A DNA stretch of 64,000 bases. Source: Labia minor (taxonomy: Eukaryota; Arthropoda; Insecta; Dermaptera; Spongiphoridae). Below, one piece after another: positions 22,231-33,689 of the stretch; the first letter of the stretch is position 1, and every line of letters begins with the position of its first letter. The notes under the pieces are model-generated. The model saw nothing but the letters and a program-made list of their open reading frames with translations. It searched no databases and had not been told where the DNA came from. A program made the translations under genes and the position numbers. Where the stretch lies: positions 50,573,962 to 50,637,961 of the forward strand of contig OY720349.1 of NCBI GenBank assembly GCA_963082975.1, written 5' to 3'.

Positions 22231-22728
22231 GAGGGTAGGTCAATAAGTCCGTGACTTTATTAATTTCTCTTCTCTTAAATGAAATGGCAACACTGCTCTT
22301 GTCAGAAGGCAACTATCAGCTGACCAGTGTCGAAATTTTAACCAGCTGGGTTTTTTAATTTTTGTTTGACATCCATTAATACCACGCTATCTGGTGATTT
22401 GAGAAGAAAATAGAATAAAGGGAATTTCCATGGAAATCCATGAATTGGGATACGAATTGGTCCCTCATCCGTCCTATTCTCCGGATTTAGCTCTTAGTGA
22501 CTATTTCTTGTTTCCTAACCTGAAGAAATGGCTCGGCGGAAAGAGATTTGACTCCAACGAAGAAATCATATCACAAAAAAATTTATTTTGATGTACTGGA
22601 GAAATCTTATTTTTTGAAAAGGATAAAAAATTGGAGAATTGCAGAGTGGAGAACGTTGAAAATAAAATAATTTTTTATTCAAAAACCTGTGTTTCATTCA
22701 AAAAGTCATGGACATATTGACTTGCCCT
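22231..22728 (+). mobile_element. Deleted mariner with C-terminal transposase fragment
   Basis: Inverted ends are 'gagggtaggtcaataagtcc' (left) and 'ggacatattgacttgccctc' (right), about 28 bp with a few mismatches. From 22430 a frame reads 'HPSYSPDLALSDYFLFPNLK', the region of the last catalytic Asp in mariner transposases, followed by 'WLGGKRFDSNEEI' and a stop. Everything upstream (DNA-binding head and the first two catalytic residues) is gone. TA duplications are no longer clear, which suggests an older insertion. Confidence 0.8.
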
Positions 22729-23698
22729 CGAAACACAAAGTCTTATCACAACAATTGAATGTTCGTAGTATTCTTAATCTGGGAATTCATTGGTAAGGGC
22801 CCTAAAATTGAGGGTTATGGAATTTTTTTACAAATCCATATGACAATAACTTTCAAACAATATAATTCATTCAAATCGGGTTCAGTGGAATTCCAAACTA
22901 GGTGCTTTAAGAAAATTTTTTTATCTTTTTCGACTAGTAAGTTCACCGTTTATTCATTGGCATTAATTTTTGACATTTGCTCAATGAAACGGAGTCATAA
23001 ACTTGAAAGGACAGAAACTCGATTAAGAATTGAACAAAAGCAATAACAAGTTAGCACAAGTCAACAGAATTTTCTGTTCTATTTTCTTCTTTTTCTTCTT
23101 CATTAATTTTTTTTTCTTGAAATTTTAATTTATTCTAAATAATGAAACAACCTTTAAATCCATTTCTGTAAAATTTTATTACGAATGATTCCCTTAAGTG
23201 AATCAACCTGTCACTTTGTATTGCAAGCAAGAAAGAAGAAAACAGCAACAACAAGTTTTTCTATGACCCTCTTAGGAATAATATAAAATGGCTTTAAAAT
23301 CGGATTATGACAATACGTTTTATAATTGTATATTAAAAGATAATATAAGATAAAACAAGTTTTATGTGTTCAATTTCATGAAATTGAAATATTATTAATT
23401 TATCATATTAATGTTATGAGATTGGTAAAAGAAAGATGGATTACAGAGTTGAAATTAGAATGAAACATTTGAATTTAAATTTTATTTAAGCTATTTCCCA
23501 TGTCTCATTCATAATATATATATTAATATATAAATATTAAATAAAAAGGTCTGCACTATTCACAATTCCAGACTATTAAACTGATCATTTGTATAACTGC
23601 GGAGGCCAAATTTGATTTTACGCGACACGAGTGATTTTATTTTTGTACCTTTCTGGAAAAATTATTTTGTTTAATCATCATTAGAAAAGAAAAAAATT
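22729..23698. other. Spacer, partly GC-neutral
   Basis: 22740-23060 is less AT-rich and carries a 95-codon ORF (22759-23046) that I do not recognise. Phrases such as 'ccatatgacaataactttc' resemble repeat cores but have no second copy here. The remainder is AT-rich filler. Confidence 0.3.
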
Positions 23699-24300
23699 AG
23701 CTGGAGTGTCTCCACTCGACTATCTCGCAATTTGAATTGGATTAAATAACATAATATATTATATTTAAATTAAATTTAATTAATTATAAATTATAAATAA
23801 TAAATATTAAACCAGCGCATGTTTGGCTTTTTGTTGATGGCACCACGTCACGTGTTGGCGCGTGAGATTTGCAGTGTTAAAAAATTAATTCTGGTAATTT
23901 CAGCGAATCAATCAAGCTGAAATTCTATATATAGCAGTTTTATACAATTATTAATCATGTGAAAAATTATCAAACATATATCTTTATTTTTACGGTCACT
24001 TTAGAGGAAAATAAATCAAAACGTTGTAGGCAATGACCCTCTTCCGGTTGAGCTACATTTCTCAAAAGTTGATAGAAAACTACGAATTTTGAATAATGCT
24101 CATGTACCAAATTTCATCATTCTAGCTCAACCGTTTTTGCGTAATCTTGGTTACATACAGACACACACACACATACACAGCAACAGACATTTTTCTCAAT
24201 CTTAGTGAAAATGATTCAGGAACCTTCAAAACGTATAAAAACATCAAAATCTCGACATCGAAAATTTTCGTGATCGCAATACTATCTCTTACGAGATAGT
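23699..24300 (-). mobile_element. Family A Helentron-like element (A4)
   Basis: Full-length copy with both ends intact: AGCTGGAGTGTCTCCACTCG on the left, 'tatctcttacgagatagt' on the right. It carries 'cacgtgttggcgcgtgag' and a short (CA)n tract (24160-24178). It is close in sequence to A6. Confidence 0.88.
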
Positions 24301-24950
24301 GAAATTTAGTAGAAATAACTCCACCTCCAGTTAAAAAAACATCAAATACGATTATTGTTTAATTTAATTTAAGAATTATGACTTCATTATTATTTTAAAT
24401 TTACTATAAGCTAAAAAATTATTTAAAACAATAGATCAAAAAAAAAAATAAATATGAAACAAAAGCTTTGAAAAAGAAAATTTGTCAGGAAAGTGAAAGA
24501 ATAAGAAAGAAGTTCTTTTGTAGTAATATTTATGATTCATCCTTCACCTCCTCCTCTATTCAATTAACTAACCAAAAACTTTTGAAAAAGTAATACGCCT
24601 ACCTCAATTTCAAGAAGAAAAAGAATAGAAACGGTAATGTTAATCCATTTAAATATATACGAAACATTATCTATTATTAAAGGCGTTATTTTAATATTTA
24701 TTTTTGTATTTTGTATTGATCATCAGATTATTAAATATTTACTTAATAATAATAAGAATAGACAATTTTATGAATGTTAAATTATCTGATTGAAAAATTT
24801 ATAATTCGATTTATTTAAGTTGTTATAATGTGAATGAGTTAAAATAAAAAAAAATACAGTATAGTATTGTTATTCAATTAAATTAATTAATTAACATATA
24901 ATAAATTTAAATTTAAAACCTTTACCTTTATTTTTAAGTCAAAATTTAAC
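24301..24950. other. AT-rich filler
   Basis: No gene or shared repeat; a GC-richer patch at 24535-24560 is too short to interpret. Confidence 0.4.
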
Positions 24951-26034
24951 TCAGCGCGTGTTTGGTTTTTTGTTGATGACACCTCGTCACGTGGTTGCGC
25001 ATGATTGACAGTCAACATTTTAAAAAATTTAAAAAATTAATTCCGATACTTACAATCAAATTGAAATTCTATATATAGCAGTTTTAAACAATTTTTAATC
25101 ATGTGAAAAACTATCAAACATTTGTCTTTATTTTTACGGTCAGTTTGAGGAAAAAAAATGAAAACGTGGTAGGTAATGGTCCTCTTCTGAATGAGCTAAA
25201 TTCCTCAAAAGTTGATAGAAAACTACGAATTTTGAATAATGTCGTTGTGTGATACTTGCCAGTTTTCAATCCATATACATATTTTTAAAAACATGGTGTT
25301 CAATTCAATTTCAACCTTTTTCTTCTTTGCTTTTTACATGCTTTGCCAAAATTTAAAATATTTCACTCTTTAAATAGACTATAAAGAGAATATTTGATAA
25401 AAAGGCCCCATGGGGACACCTGCATTGATTGGGTACCTGTCTGAATATTTGAATTTTCAATTCAGACATAAAAGGTGCTGTTATGGTGGCACAGGTGATG
25501 TGATTTTAATTTTATTCTATAATTCATATGATATCTTTGGAATTGTATTTATAATTAGGGTAAAGCATACAGTCGTTGGCCCCCTTAAGCAATTCCTAGT
25601 AGTCTTTAATGCATATCTGGGCAAATTGCGGAACAATCTGTGTCAAATTAGGTTTGAAGAACACAGATACTATGAGCATTTTGATGAATCAAAAAATCAT
25701 TTTTAATAATCACGCAAAAATTCTAGAAATACAGTTGGCCTAGGCATTTTATAGTGCTTATACAACCATACAACAAACAATTACAGAACCATAGTTAATA
25801 GCGCAATTTTTAAAATAAAAATCTCTTATTATTTGTGTTTTAGTGATAGGGGGCCAATGACTGCCTCGGGGCCAACGACTGTATACTTTACCCTATATAA
25901 TCTGTAATCTTGTCTACACACACACACACACACATTTTTCTCATCCTTAGTGAAAATGATTCAGGGGCCTTCAAAACGTATAAAAACATCAAAATCTCGA
26001 CATTTTCGTAATCGCTATACTATCCCGGCGAGAT
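24951..26034 (-). mobile_element. Family A element split by an insertion (A5)
   Basis: 24951-25243 matches A4 from 'agcgcgtgtttggttttttg' to 'ttttgaataatgtc'. The match resumes at about 25905 with 'taatcttgtctacacacaca' and runs to the 'cgagatg' end. The ~40 bp between ('catgtaccaaatttcatcat...') are replaced by ~660 bp of other DNA containing the MITE at 25558-25893. The 5'-most ~210 bp (hairpin end) are missing. Confidence 0.7.
25558..25893. mobile_element. TA-flanked MITE inside A5
   Basis: 336 bp bounded by inverted repeats 'gggtaaagcatacagtcgtt' (left) and 'aacgactgtatactttaccc' (right), about 26 bp with one mismatch, extending into GGCCCC. TA lies on each side (25556-25557 and 25894-25895). 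No transposase sequence inside. TA target choice points to the Tc1/mariner superfamily, but the end sequence matches none of the other mariners in the window. Confidence 0.75.
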
Positions 26035-26067
26035 GTATTACTATACATATAATTAACATGTTTGGCA

Positions 26068-26734
26068 CAGTGGCGTACCTAAGGGGGGGGGCGGTGGGTG
26101 CGGTCCGCACCGGGCGGCACTTATCTTGGGGCGGCATTTTTTATATTTAGTTATAGTTGTAAAAAGCAACTTATTCATTTCATATTTATTTTTTTTCTTT
26201 CTTGAATAATAAATGATTATTATGATTATTATAAGTTTACTATTTTATTTATATAAATTATGATCAACTATATGATTTCGAATATTATTCCTCGGGTATA
26301 TAAATGCATTTTAGTGTAAATTTTGAATTCTAATTCCAAGAACAGGATAATAATTTTATTTTATTGAATTCATTAAAATTCGTTGAATTCGTAAACGCAT
26401 CTTTAAGATTTTGTTCGGCAAAATTATCTTCGTTCTACAATGAGTCAATTAAGAATACAAAATCTTGCAATATTGTCAATAGAACAAGAAATTACAAATA
26501 ATATTAATTTTGAGAGCATTATACACGATTTTTCTAGTATGAAAGCTAGAAGAGTAAATATTATATAAATATGTTTACGAGTGCATACAAATATGTGTAA
26601 AAAAATTTACTCTGTATATTAATTAATATTGATTAAATAACTTAATAATTTATTTATGTGTAATTAATTTATAAAATCCACTATTTGATTGACTTATAAT
26701 AGAAAGGGCGGCAAAAGTTCTAGGTACGCCACTG
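26068..26734. mobile_element. hAT element with 8-bp target duplication
   Basis: Ends CAGTGGCGTACCTA and TAGGTACGCCACTG, with a perfect duplication GTTTGGCA at 26060-26067 and 26735-26742. Inside the left end is a G-run and 'gggtgcggtccgcaccgggc'; the rest is AT-rich and non-coding. Length (667 bp), 8-bp duplication and CAGTGGCG ends identify a non-autonomous hAT. The intact duplication suggests moderate youth. Confidence 0.9.
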
Positions 26735-26742
26735 GTTTGGCA

Positions 26743-27399
26743 ATAAAGTTCATTAACGACTTTCGTTCTACATTTACTTTTAACATACAAATGATGAATT
26801 TTTTTTTTAATTTTTTAAAAAAAATATACAGAATTAATAAAAGAAGATGGTTTGATTGGAAAATGGTTTCATTCAAAAATAAACATCATTAATTTTGTTT
26901 AAATTTATGGGATTATCATATTATAATTATGTAATATTTTAAAACAAAAAAAAATCTTTTTAAGTTTTTTTCAATAATTTTTGACAAATTTTTTACTAAT
27001 TACAATGATATATTAGCAACTTAAATTTTGTAATATATAAATATTAGAATATTCTTGACTTTAGTAAAATATTTGTATTTCAAAAATTGCTGAAATATGA
27101 TGATGGTCTTAATATATGTATTTATATAATGATTGAAATGGGAAAGACGAAAATCTTAGAATGTTTAAATGTAACTATAAATTATTTAATATAGATTCAT
27201 CTTTTTAGAAAAGTAGCAAATTAACAATCTTGTGTGTGAGTGTACTTTTTTTTCTTTAGGAAACCAATTGATGCTGAGATAAAAAAAAAAGTTCAACTCA
27301 GCCACTTCTTCAATTCTTTCGTTGCTATTAAGTTGTTTCAATATATATATAAAGAGAGTATGTTCTTTTTCTATGTACAAGGAAGGCAGGCTGTGATAG
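26743..27399. other. AT-rich filler
   Basis: Homopolymer-rich; small ORFs of 60-74 codons are Phe/Lys/Asn-biased and not credible. Confidence 0.4.
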
Positions 27400-27600
27400 A
27401 TACTTTTTCATGTCTCTGTGTGTGTCTGTGTGTGGGCAGTTCATTTATCTGCGGCGCAGATTAAAGTGTCGAGTGGCAGGCAGGCAGGCGTCGAGTTGAC
27501 TTATGGCGACTGAGGCCGAGATTAGCTCAGCTCAGCACTCAAGGATTGCCTCCTATCGACCTTCGTCTTCGCCATCCTTAAACGCACACACTCACTTTTT
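27400..27600. other. GC-richer unique island
   Basis: Contains 'tgtgtgtctgtgtgtgggca', tandem 'ggcaggcaggcaggc' (27475-27489) and 'ggccgagattagctcagctc'. Abrupt edges on both sides. Candidate noncoding regulatory sequence; no ORF of significance. Confidence 0.3.
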
Positions 27601-27910
27601 AGGGATTAGATTCAAGATTGAAAATTTTAATGACATTTCTAATTCTAATAAAACTTTAATTTATATATCAAGTGTGGGGTCTTTAGAAAAATCTTTTAAA
27701 AAATAACTTACAATTTTCTAGTCGGTATTTATAAATTTATATTATGGATGATTTTTATTAAATTAAACAAAAGAAATACAATTTTTTTTATATAAAATTA
27801 AAACAAATTTAACAAATGACTTTAATATTTTAATAGTTTGGTTAGTTATTTAAATACATGTATTAACTACTTTGAAGCTTGAGTAATTCTTAAAAATTGA
27901 ATTTTATCTT

Positions 27911-28225
27911 ATCTTATTATACTAGTAAAAATTATATATATTTGTATATTTTTGAGATATTAAACCACTTTAAGGATTTTTTTGAAATTCACACCATAGA
28001 TAATATTTATAAAGAAAAATCAACTTTATTAGTATTTTCTTAATTTAAAATAGTAAATTTATATGACGTCACAAATTACGTCATCCAAATTGAATTTTGC
28101 CTCCCGCATTCTTTTTTAATTGATATTGTATTAAGTTTTTTTTTATATTTAAAATATTTTAAAATTTTTTATTTAATTTCGAAATAAAATTAAAAATATT
28201 TATTTTAATAATATTTTAGATTAAA
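27911..28225 (+). repeat. Family C repeat, copy 1
   Basis: Shares ~300 bp with 31437-31756 plus 32386-32492. The common features are 'tttttgaaattcacaccata', a TGACGTCA (28064-28071) with a one-mismatch partner TTACGTCA (28077-28084), then 'ttttttaattgatattg' and an AT-rich end. The stretch around the CRE-like sites resembles family B, so C is probably a diverged or deleted relative of B. Confidence 0.7.
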
Positions 28226-28683
28226 ATTACGAAATATATTTATCATTCACCCACCCAAAAACAAAGTCATGAAGTTAGCATCATATGATACATATGAACT
28301 ATTATAAAGCAAGAAATTTCAAATAAATTGTTGAATAAATTTGATCTAATAATATTAAATAAATTATATTATATTAATTAAAATGTTTTTTAGAATAAAT
28401 TATAAATAACATAAATGATATTTGATTATTATAAATAATAGAAAATATAACCTCCTTTCTTAATCTTCCTTTCTTAATTAAAATATAGACAAGTTCAGGT
28501 GTCAATAAAATTTCAGAATTTGTATTATTATTAGTAGTAATCCTTAGTCGAAAGAGTCTATAAGCTATTGCTACTTTGAAAAATTTAAAACTAAAGCCAT
28601 CTAATTATAATAACATATATTATATATATATATATATATATATAATAAAGGATCAAATATTTTATCAAGTAAATTTGAATATA
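28226..28683. other. AT-rich filler
   Basis: No recognised element; ends with an (AT)n tract (28618-28646) just before the next mariner. Confidence 0.4.
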
Positions 28684-29220
28684 CAGGGTGCTTCAAAAAA
28701 ATGTATACACACTTTAAACTATTGTAGTTTTCCCGCTCTACAAGGCTAATGTTATATTTATTTTCAACAAGATGGTGCCCCGCCGCACTATCACAGGGAC
28801 GTACGAGCTTACCTGGATCAAAATTTGTCGGGCCAGTGGATAGGACGCAGGCGGCCAATCGAGTTTCCAGCACGCTCTCCAGACCTTACACCACTGGATT
28901 TCTTCTTGTGGGGCATAGAAAAAGATGAGGTGTACAAACGTAAACCACGTAACCTAGACATTCTTTGGAATGAGATTCAAGCAGTGTGTAGAGAAATCTC
29001 ATTGGACGTTTTGATACGATGTACAGAATCAGTGGTGACTCGTACTCAGAATTGTATTGATGCTGCAGGTCACCAATTTGAACAGTATTAACATTTGTTA
29101 TTTATGTTTAATTTACATTGGACTTTCAGCTTTCTATTTTCCTGAAATTTAACTTTGTAGAACGGTAAATAAATTTTCTATGGAAGTTCAAAGTGTGTAT
29201 ACATTTTTTGAAGCACCCTG
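28684..29220 (+). mobile_element. Deleted Tc1/mariner-superfamily element, C-terminal half
   Basis: Ends CAGGGTGCTTCAAAAAAATG and CATTTTTTGAAGCACCCTG, extended by 'tatacacacttt', with TA on both sides (28682-28683 and 29221-29222). 537 bp long. The interior holds only the second half of a DDE transposase reading forward; the helix-turn-helix head is deleted. Confidence 0.9.
28750..29091 (+). pseudogene. DDE transposase C-terminal fragment
   Basis: The frame opens after a stop at 28747 with 'YIYFQQDGAPPHYHRDVRAY', where Asp of QQDGAPPH is the second catalytic residue. It continues through 'ARSPDLTPLDFFLWG', which contains the third acidic residue region, and ends naturally at 29091 after 'NCIDAAGHQFEQY'. 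The frame is undamaged, so the loss is by deletion, not decay. It shares its family with the fragments at 18112-18972 and 61436-62660 (DFFLWG-type C-terminus). Confidence 0.85.
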
Positions 29221-29974
29221 TATTTTTCATCTTGAAATGAAAATCAAGTTATTTTAATTAATTTGTACCATTTTAGAAAACAAATTTTTGATGGATCATT
29301 TTTAGAAGCCCCATTTAACAATTGTAATAAATAATTAAAAAATTGTAAAATTTTTAAAGTTTATAATAATAAATTGTATAAATTTGTTAAAGGGTCGAGC
29401 GAGAGGTCGGTATTCCAGTTACTTGAATATTATTTAACCTGTCTTTCTAAAGCAAAATATTGTGAGAAAATTATAATTTAATTTATTATTATTATATCAT
29501 AATTTATTATTATTATTATTTATTTTATTTGAATGACAACCATATGTGGATTTAATATTGTCGCTAAGACAGATTTTAGAAAAAAAAACGTGAATTCACC
29601 ATTTCTATAAATTAATTATTCGGAGAATTTATCAAAAAATAAGAGACTCAATAGATTGTAAAAACTTCTTTAAATTTTAATTTCAATCGAAATTGAGAGA
29701 AAACAATTATTTGGTATAATTCAGATTTATCTCGAAAGTAGGCGGACAATTTAAAAGGGCATGTGAAAAAGTTGGTAGAGATTTGTGGCTCAGAGAGTTG
29801 GAGGAATTTCATTGCTACAGGCAAGCCCTTACGCTTTTCATAGTGCCATGAAAATAGATAAAGAGATAAATTATTAACAAATATAGCCAAATGAAGAGTA
29901 GTTGAGAGTTTTGTTAATCTTATAGTGATAATTAGAAACAAACTACAATTTCAAAAACCTTTAGTTCATATATA
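29221..29974. other. Spacer with a short shared repeat
   Basis: 29311-29430 ('attgtaataaataattaaaa' then 'gtcgagcgagaggtcggtat') has a counterpart at 32831-32900. Both lie 1-1.2 kb downstream of a family C copy. 29650-29940 contains a 97-codon minus-strand ORF without recognisable family. Confidence 0.45.
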
Positions 29975-30767
29975 AGACCTTCAGTGCCAGAACGGCCTAA
30001 CCCACATTTTTCACTTTTTTGCTTTTATGTCGTAACTTATATTTTAATAAATTTAAGTAAAAAGAAATCTTTTTAAAAAATACACTTTACTTAAAATTGC
30101 ACTAAAAAGTAAAAAATAAAATCACTTTAAAGTGTGTGCGCTCAAATTATAATAACACCGTAAAACATCTGCTTCCATTTGGTGTTATTATAATTTGAGC
30201 CGTAAAACATCTGCTTCCATTTGGTGTTATTATAATTTGAGCGCACACACTTTAAAGTGATTTTATTTTTTACTTTTTAGTGCAATTTTAAGTAAAGTGT
30301 ATTTTTTAAAAAGATTTCTTTTTACTTAAATTTATTTTATACTTTTTAGTCGTATTAAGCGCTTCTAGAACTGCCATCGCCATCTATGATTGAAATAGTG
30401 AACTATTCCATATTCCGCATATGAAAGTTTAGTTAATTAATTACCACTAATAGATAAATAATTCAGTGGATTTTTCAATTGATTCGTATATTATTAGCAG
30501 GAGCAAGCGCGTATGCAAAATTTCAAGTTGATTGAATGACGGGAAGTTGTTGAAATATCGATTATAAAATGCCGCGGACAAACATCCGGACAGAGTGAGT
30601 TAAGTATAAGTGTATAAAAAGCCGTAGTAGCCTAAGCAACCTTCTCGTTTTTATCGCTAGATTTCAGCACATGTACTACACTGGATTTCATGATCTAATA
30701 GAAATCTAAAACGCCAAACCGCATAAAAGTAAATATGTGGGTTAGGCCGTTCTGGCGCTGAAGGCCT
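29975..30767. mobile_element. Family H element with long internal hairpin (H1)
   Basis: Ends are inverted repeats: 'agaccttcagtgccagaacg' on the left and 'cgttctggcgctgaaggcct' on the right, extending over GGCCTAACCCACAT for ~35 bp. Inside are a perfect 111-bp inverted repeat (30049-30159 with 30223-30333) and a unique half (30340-30640) that recurs inverted at 46938-47291. No ORF. Long ends with no coding sequence suggest a DNA-transposon derivative; the superfamily is unclear because the target duplication is ambiguous ('tcatat'-like on both sides). Confidence 0.75.
30049..30333. repeat. Perfect 111-bp inverted repeat with 63-bp loop
   Basis: Arms 30049-30159 and 30223-30333 are exact reverse complements by reading. 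The loop (30160-30222) holds two copies of 'gtaaaacatctgcttccatt' around a 20-bp piece of the arm, as if a third partial arm had been copied in. The transcript would fold into a very long hairpin. Confidence 0.9.
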
Positions 30768-30859
30768 CATATCAATTCTATAATTTAGTAGAACATTCAA
30801 TTGCAAATTCTAATTATTCAATAGATTGGCTCTAATATTATTTTGTTATCGTGTGTGTG

Positions 30860-31230
30860 TGTCTGTGTGTCTTTATGATTTATGATTTCTTTCCAGCCAG
30901 AGTTATTTCTGAAAAGTGGGTATGTCTTGCTAGGTGTTCGATCCGTTTCAGGTTTGAATGTCTAAAATTGACCTGATGGTGATGGTGCTAAGTGCCCAGG
31001 AGTTTGCTTTGGCCACAGAATCTGTTTTTAATGTCATCTGTCTGATGTCAAAGGCAGTATACTGAAACAACAATGAAAGGGAAGGGGACAGGGAACAGCA
31101 AAGGCCACCCACCTCGGCAGCTTATTAAATTAACATTAGCCAAATGGATAATTATGTAACACACAAGATGTTACCCGTTTTGGCGACATTTCATCCCCTT
31201 ACTCCCTCTGTCACAGATGCGATGGCATAA
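30860..31230. other. GC-richer unique island
   Basis: Contains 'ctgatggtgatggtgctaag', 'ggaaggggacagggaacagc' and 'ccttactccctctgtcacag'. No coding signal. Sharp fall back to AT-rich DNA after 31215. Candidate conserved noncoding element. Confidence 0.35.
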
Positions 31231-31436
31231 TTATATAAAATAATAGCGAATAATGACAGGAATATAATTATTATAATACTATTATTTCATCCGTTAAATA
31301 TCTTTTAATAGACAATTAATATACTGAACAAGAAATATATTATATAATTTAAACATCACAAAATTAATTGATATATTTTATAAATTTAATAAAATGAAAT
31401 AAAAAACTAATTTAGAAATAAAGTTCTCACATAATA

Positions 31437-31476
31437 ATATCTTATCTTATTTAACTAGCAAAAATTGTAAATATAA

Positions 31477-31524
<48 letters not shown>

Positions 31525-32492
31525 ATATATATTTGAATATATATTCGTATATATATTTGTATATTTTTGATTAATTTATTAATTAACCGCTCGAAGGATT
31601 TTTTTGAAATTCACACCATAGATAATATTTATAAAAACAAATTGATCTGTATTGGTTTTACCCTGGAGAAAAATCATCTTCATTAGATTATTCTTAATTT
31701 AAATTTATATGACGTCACGAATGACATCATCCATATTGAAATTTGCCTCTTGCCAATTTTTACCGACCGACGATAGTAAGGGAGTTATTGTTTTCACACC
31801 AAATTTCACATGTGGTGATTTTTACATATCTCCACGAATCATGCATTTTCTTAACAGAAAAAAGTATTTTTAGCATGATGTCTGTCCGTCCGTCCGTCCG
31901 TCCGTATAGATGTGAACGGCTCAACGGATTTTGATGAAATTTGGTATATTTACTTAATGCATCAGTATGATGAATTGATCAACTTTTGGTGCTAATCCGG
32001 AAACCGGAAGTGGTAGTATTAGCGATCGACGATAGGAAGGGAAGGGTTATTTTCACACCAAATTTCACATGAGGAGATTTTTTACATATCACCACGAATC
32101 ATGCACTTTGTATTGGTTTTATCCTCGAGAAAAATCATCTTTAAGTTTTTTCTTAATTTAAAATTATATGACGTCATCCAGCCATTCATGACGTCACAGC
32201 CTGGTCTTACATATATGTTATAAATAAAATAAAATTAAAAATATTTATGTTATATCCATATCTGTTTTTTATTACATTAATAGATATATTAAAATTAAAA
32301 TTAAATTTGAAATTGTTTCTGTAGCTGGAAATTAATTTACTTCAAACCATCGGTCGGTTCGGGCCTGGCCACAGGTCAACTTATTTTTAATTGATATTGC
32401 ATTAACATTTTTTTATATTTAAAACATTTTAAAATTTATTATTTAATTTTGAATTAAATTTAAAAATATTTATTTTAATAAAATATATTTAT
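31437..32492 (+). repeat. Family C repeat, copy 2, interrupted by B3
   Basis: 31437-31756 matches copy 1, though its (AT)n tract is expanded to 41 bp (31480-31520). The match stops at 'cctcttgccaa', is interrupted by the family B element 31757-32385, and resumes with 'ttttaattgatattgc' to about 32492. It carries TGACGTCA (31710-31717) and a one-mismatch TGACATCA. The split proves the B copy inserted into C. Confidence 0.8.
31757..32385 (+). mobile_element. Family B Helentron-like element, long form, nested in C (B3)
   Basis: Complete copy from 'ttttaccgaccgacgatagt' to 'ggccacaggtcaacttatt'. (GTCC)n at 31884-31907; the bases for 'acagcctg', present in B2 before the core, are missing. TGACGTCA at 32169-32176 and 32189-32196. 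The junctions with family C are clean, giving the best view of the element boundaries; no target duplication is evident. Confidence 0.88.
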
Positions 32493-33074
32493 TAATCTCT
32501 CAAAAAAATAAAAACAAATACGGCTTGGTAATTGGTCTTGTAAACATTGTATATATTGTTATTATTTTTCTCTAAAATATTTGAAATTTTTTAATGTTTT
32601 GATGTTTAATTATTAATTTTATGTTATTCTTTTATCTATTTTCGTGTTTATTTTTTTACTAAATTAGTAATTTATATTTATTTATTCATTGTTCTTTTAT
32701 TAATTAATTTTTATAGAGTTTTAAAATTTTTAATATTTTTTCACTAAAATATTATTTAATATTTATTAATATTATTGAGGACCCCAAGTTCCATTTATTT
32801 TAATCAGATTGATGCAATGATGTAACATTGAATAATTGTAATAAATAATCAAAGAATTTTTTAAAAGATCGAACGATAGCTCGGTGTTCCAGGTACTATG
32901 TTTTATTGACGGTGTATGGATATAAATATTGAGATTAAATTATGAATAATCATTCAACTAACAATTTTGGAGAATTTTAATTTATATTTTGATAAGTTAT
33001 TATTATAATATATTTTTCTGATAAACTTTATTTGAATGAGTTGGTTGGATTAATTTTTTAAAATTTTAAATATT
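32493..33074. other. AT-rich filler with shared repeat
   Basis: 32831-32900 matches 29311-29430 (see that entry). Otherwise low-complexity. Confidence 0.45.
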
Positions 33075-33443
33075 TTTTACCGACCGACGATAGTAAGGGA
33101 GGTATTGTTTTCACACCAAATTTCACATGTGGGGATTTTTTTACATATCACCACGAATGTATTGGTTTTATCCTCGGGAAAAATCATCTTCATTATGTTT
33201 TTCTTAATTTAAAATTATATGACGTCACCCAGCCCTTCATGACGTCGCAGCCTCGGGTAACGCCGGCTACTTCAGCTATATATTATAAATAAAATAAAAT
33301 TAAAAATATTTATGTTCTATCCATATCTGTTTTTTATTACATTAATAGATATATTAAAATTATTTGAAATTGTTTCTGTAGCTGGAAATTAATTTATTTC
33401 AAACCGTCGGTCGGTTCGGACCTGGCCACAGGTCAACTTATTT
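33075..33443 (+). mobile_element. Family B element, short form (B4)
   Basis: Like B1 it lacks the (GTCY)n and core. CRE-like sites are TGACGTCA (33220-33227) and TGACGTCG (33240-33247). Where other copies read 'tggtcttaca' it has a ~23-bp patch, 'cgggtaacgccggctacttc' plus 'agc' (33254-33276). That patch looks like the GC-rich terminal sequence of another element family rather than a point-mutated B. Confidence 0.82.
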
Positions 33444-33689
33444 TTCTTGTTGGCAAGCAATTTACCCAAAACAAACAAACCGCTAAAAAAAACTTTAACT
33501 ATATTAATATGTAAGAGTGAAAAATACAAAAAATAAAAAATAAAAAACCAAAAAAAAAAAAAAAAATATAAATAAAAAGTCAAACAATTTCATTTGTACA
33601 TTGAATCCAAGATGGATAATAAATATTTATTGTTATTATTGATAGGATTAATAAATATTGATGGATGTGTTTAATTATCAGAAATCATT
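33444..33689. other. AT-rich filler
   Basis: Poly-A rich; the 64-codon minus-strand ORF here is Phe/Tyr/Leu-rich noise. Confidence 0.4.
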
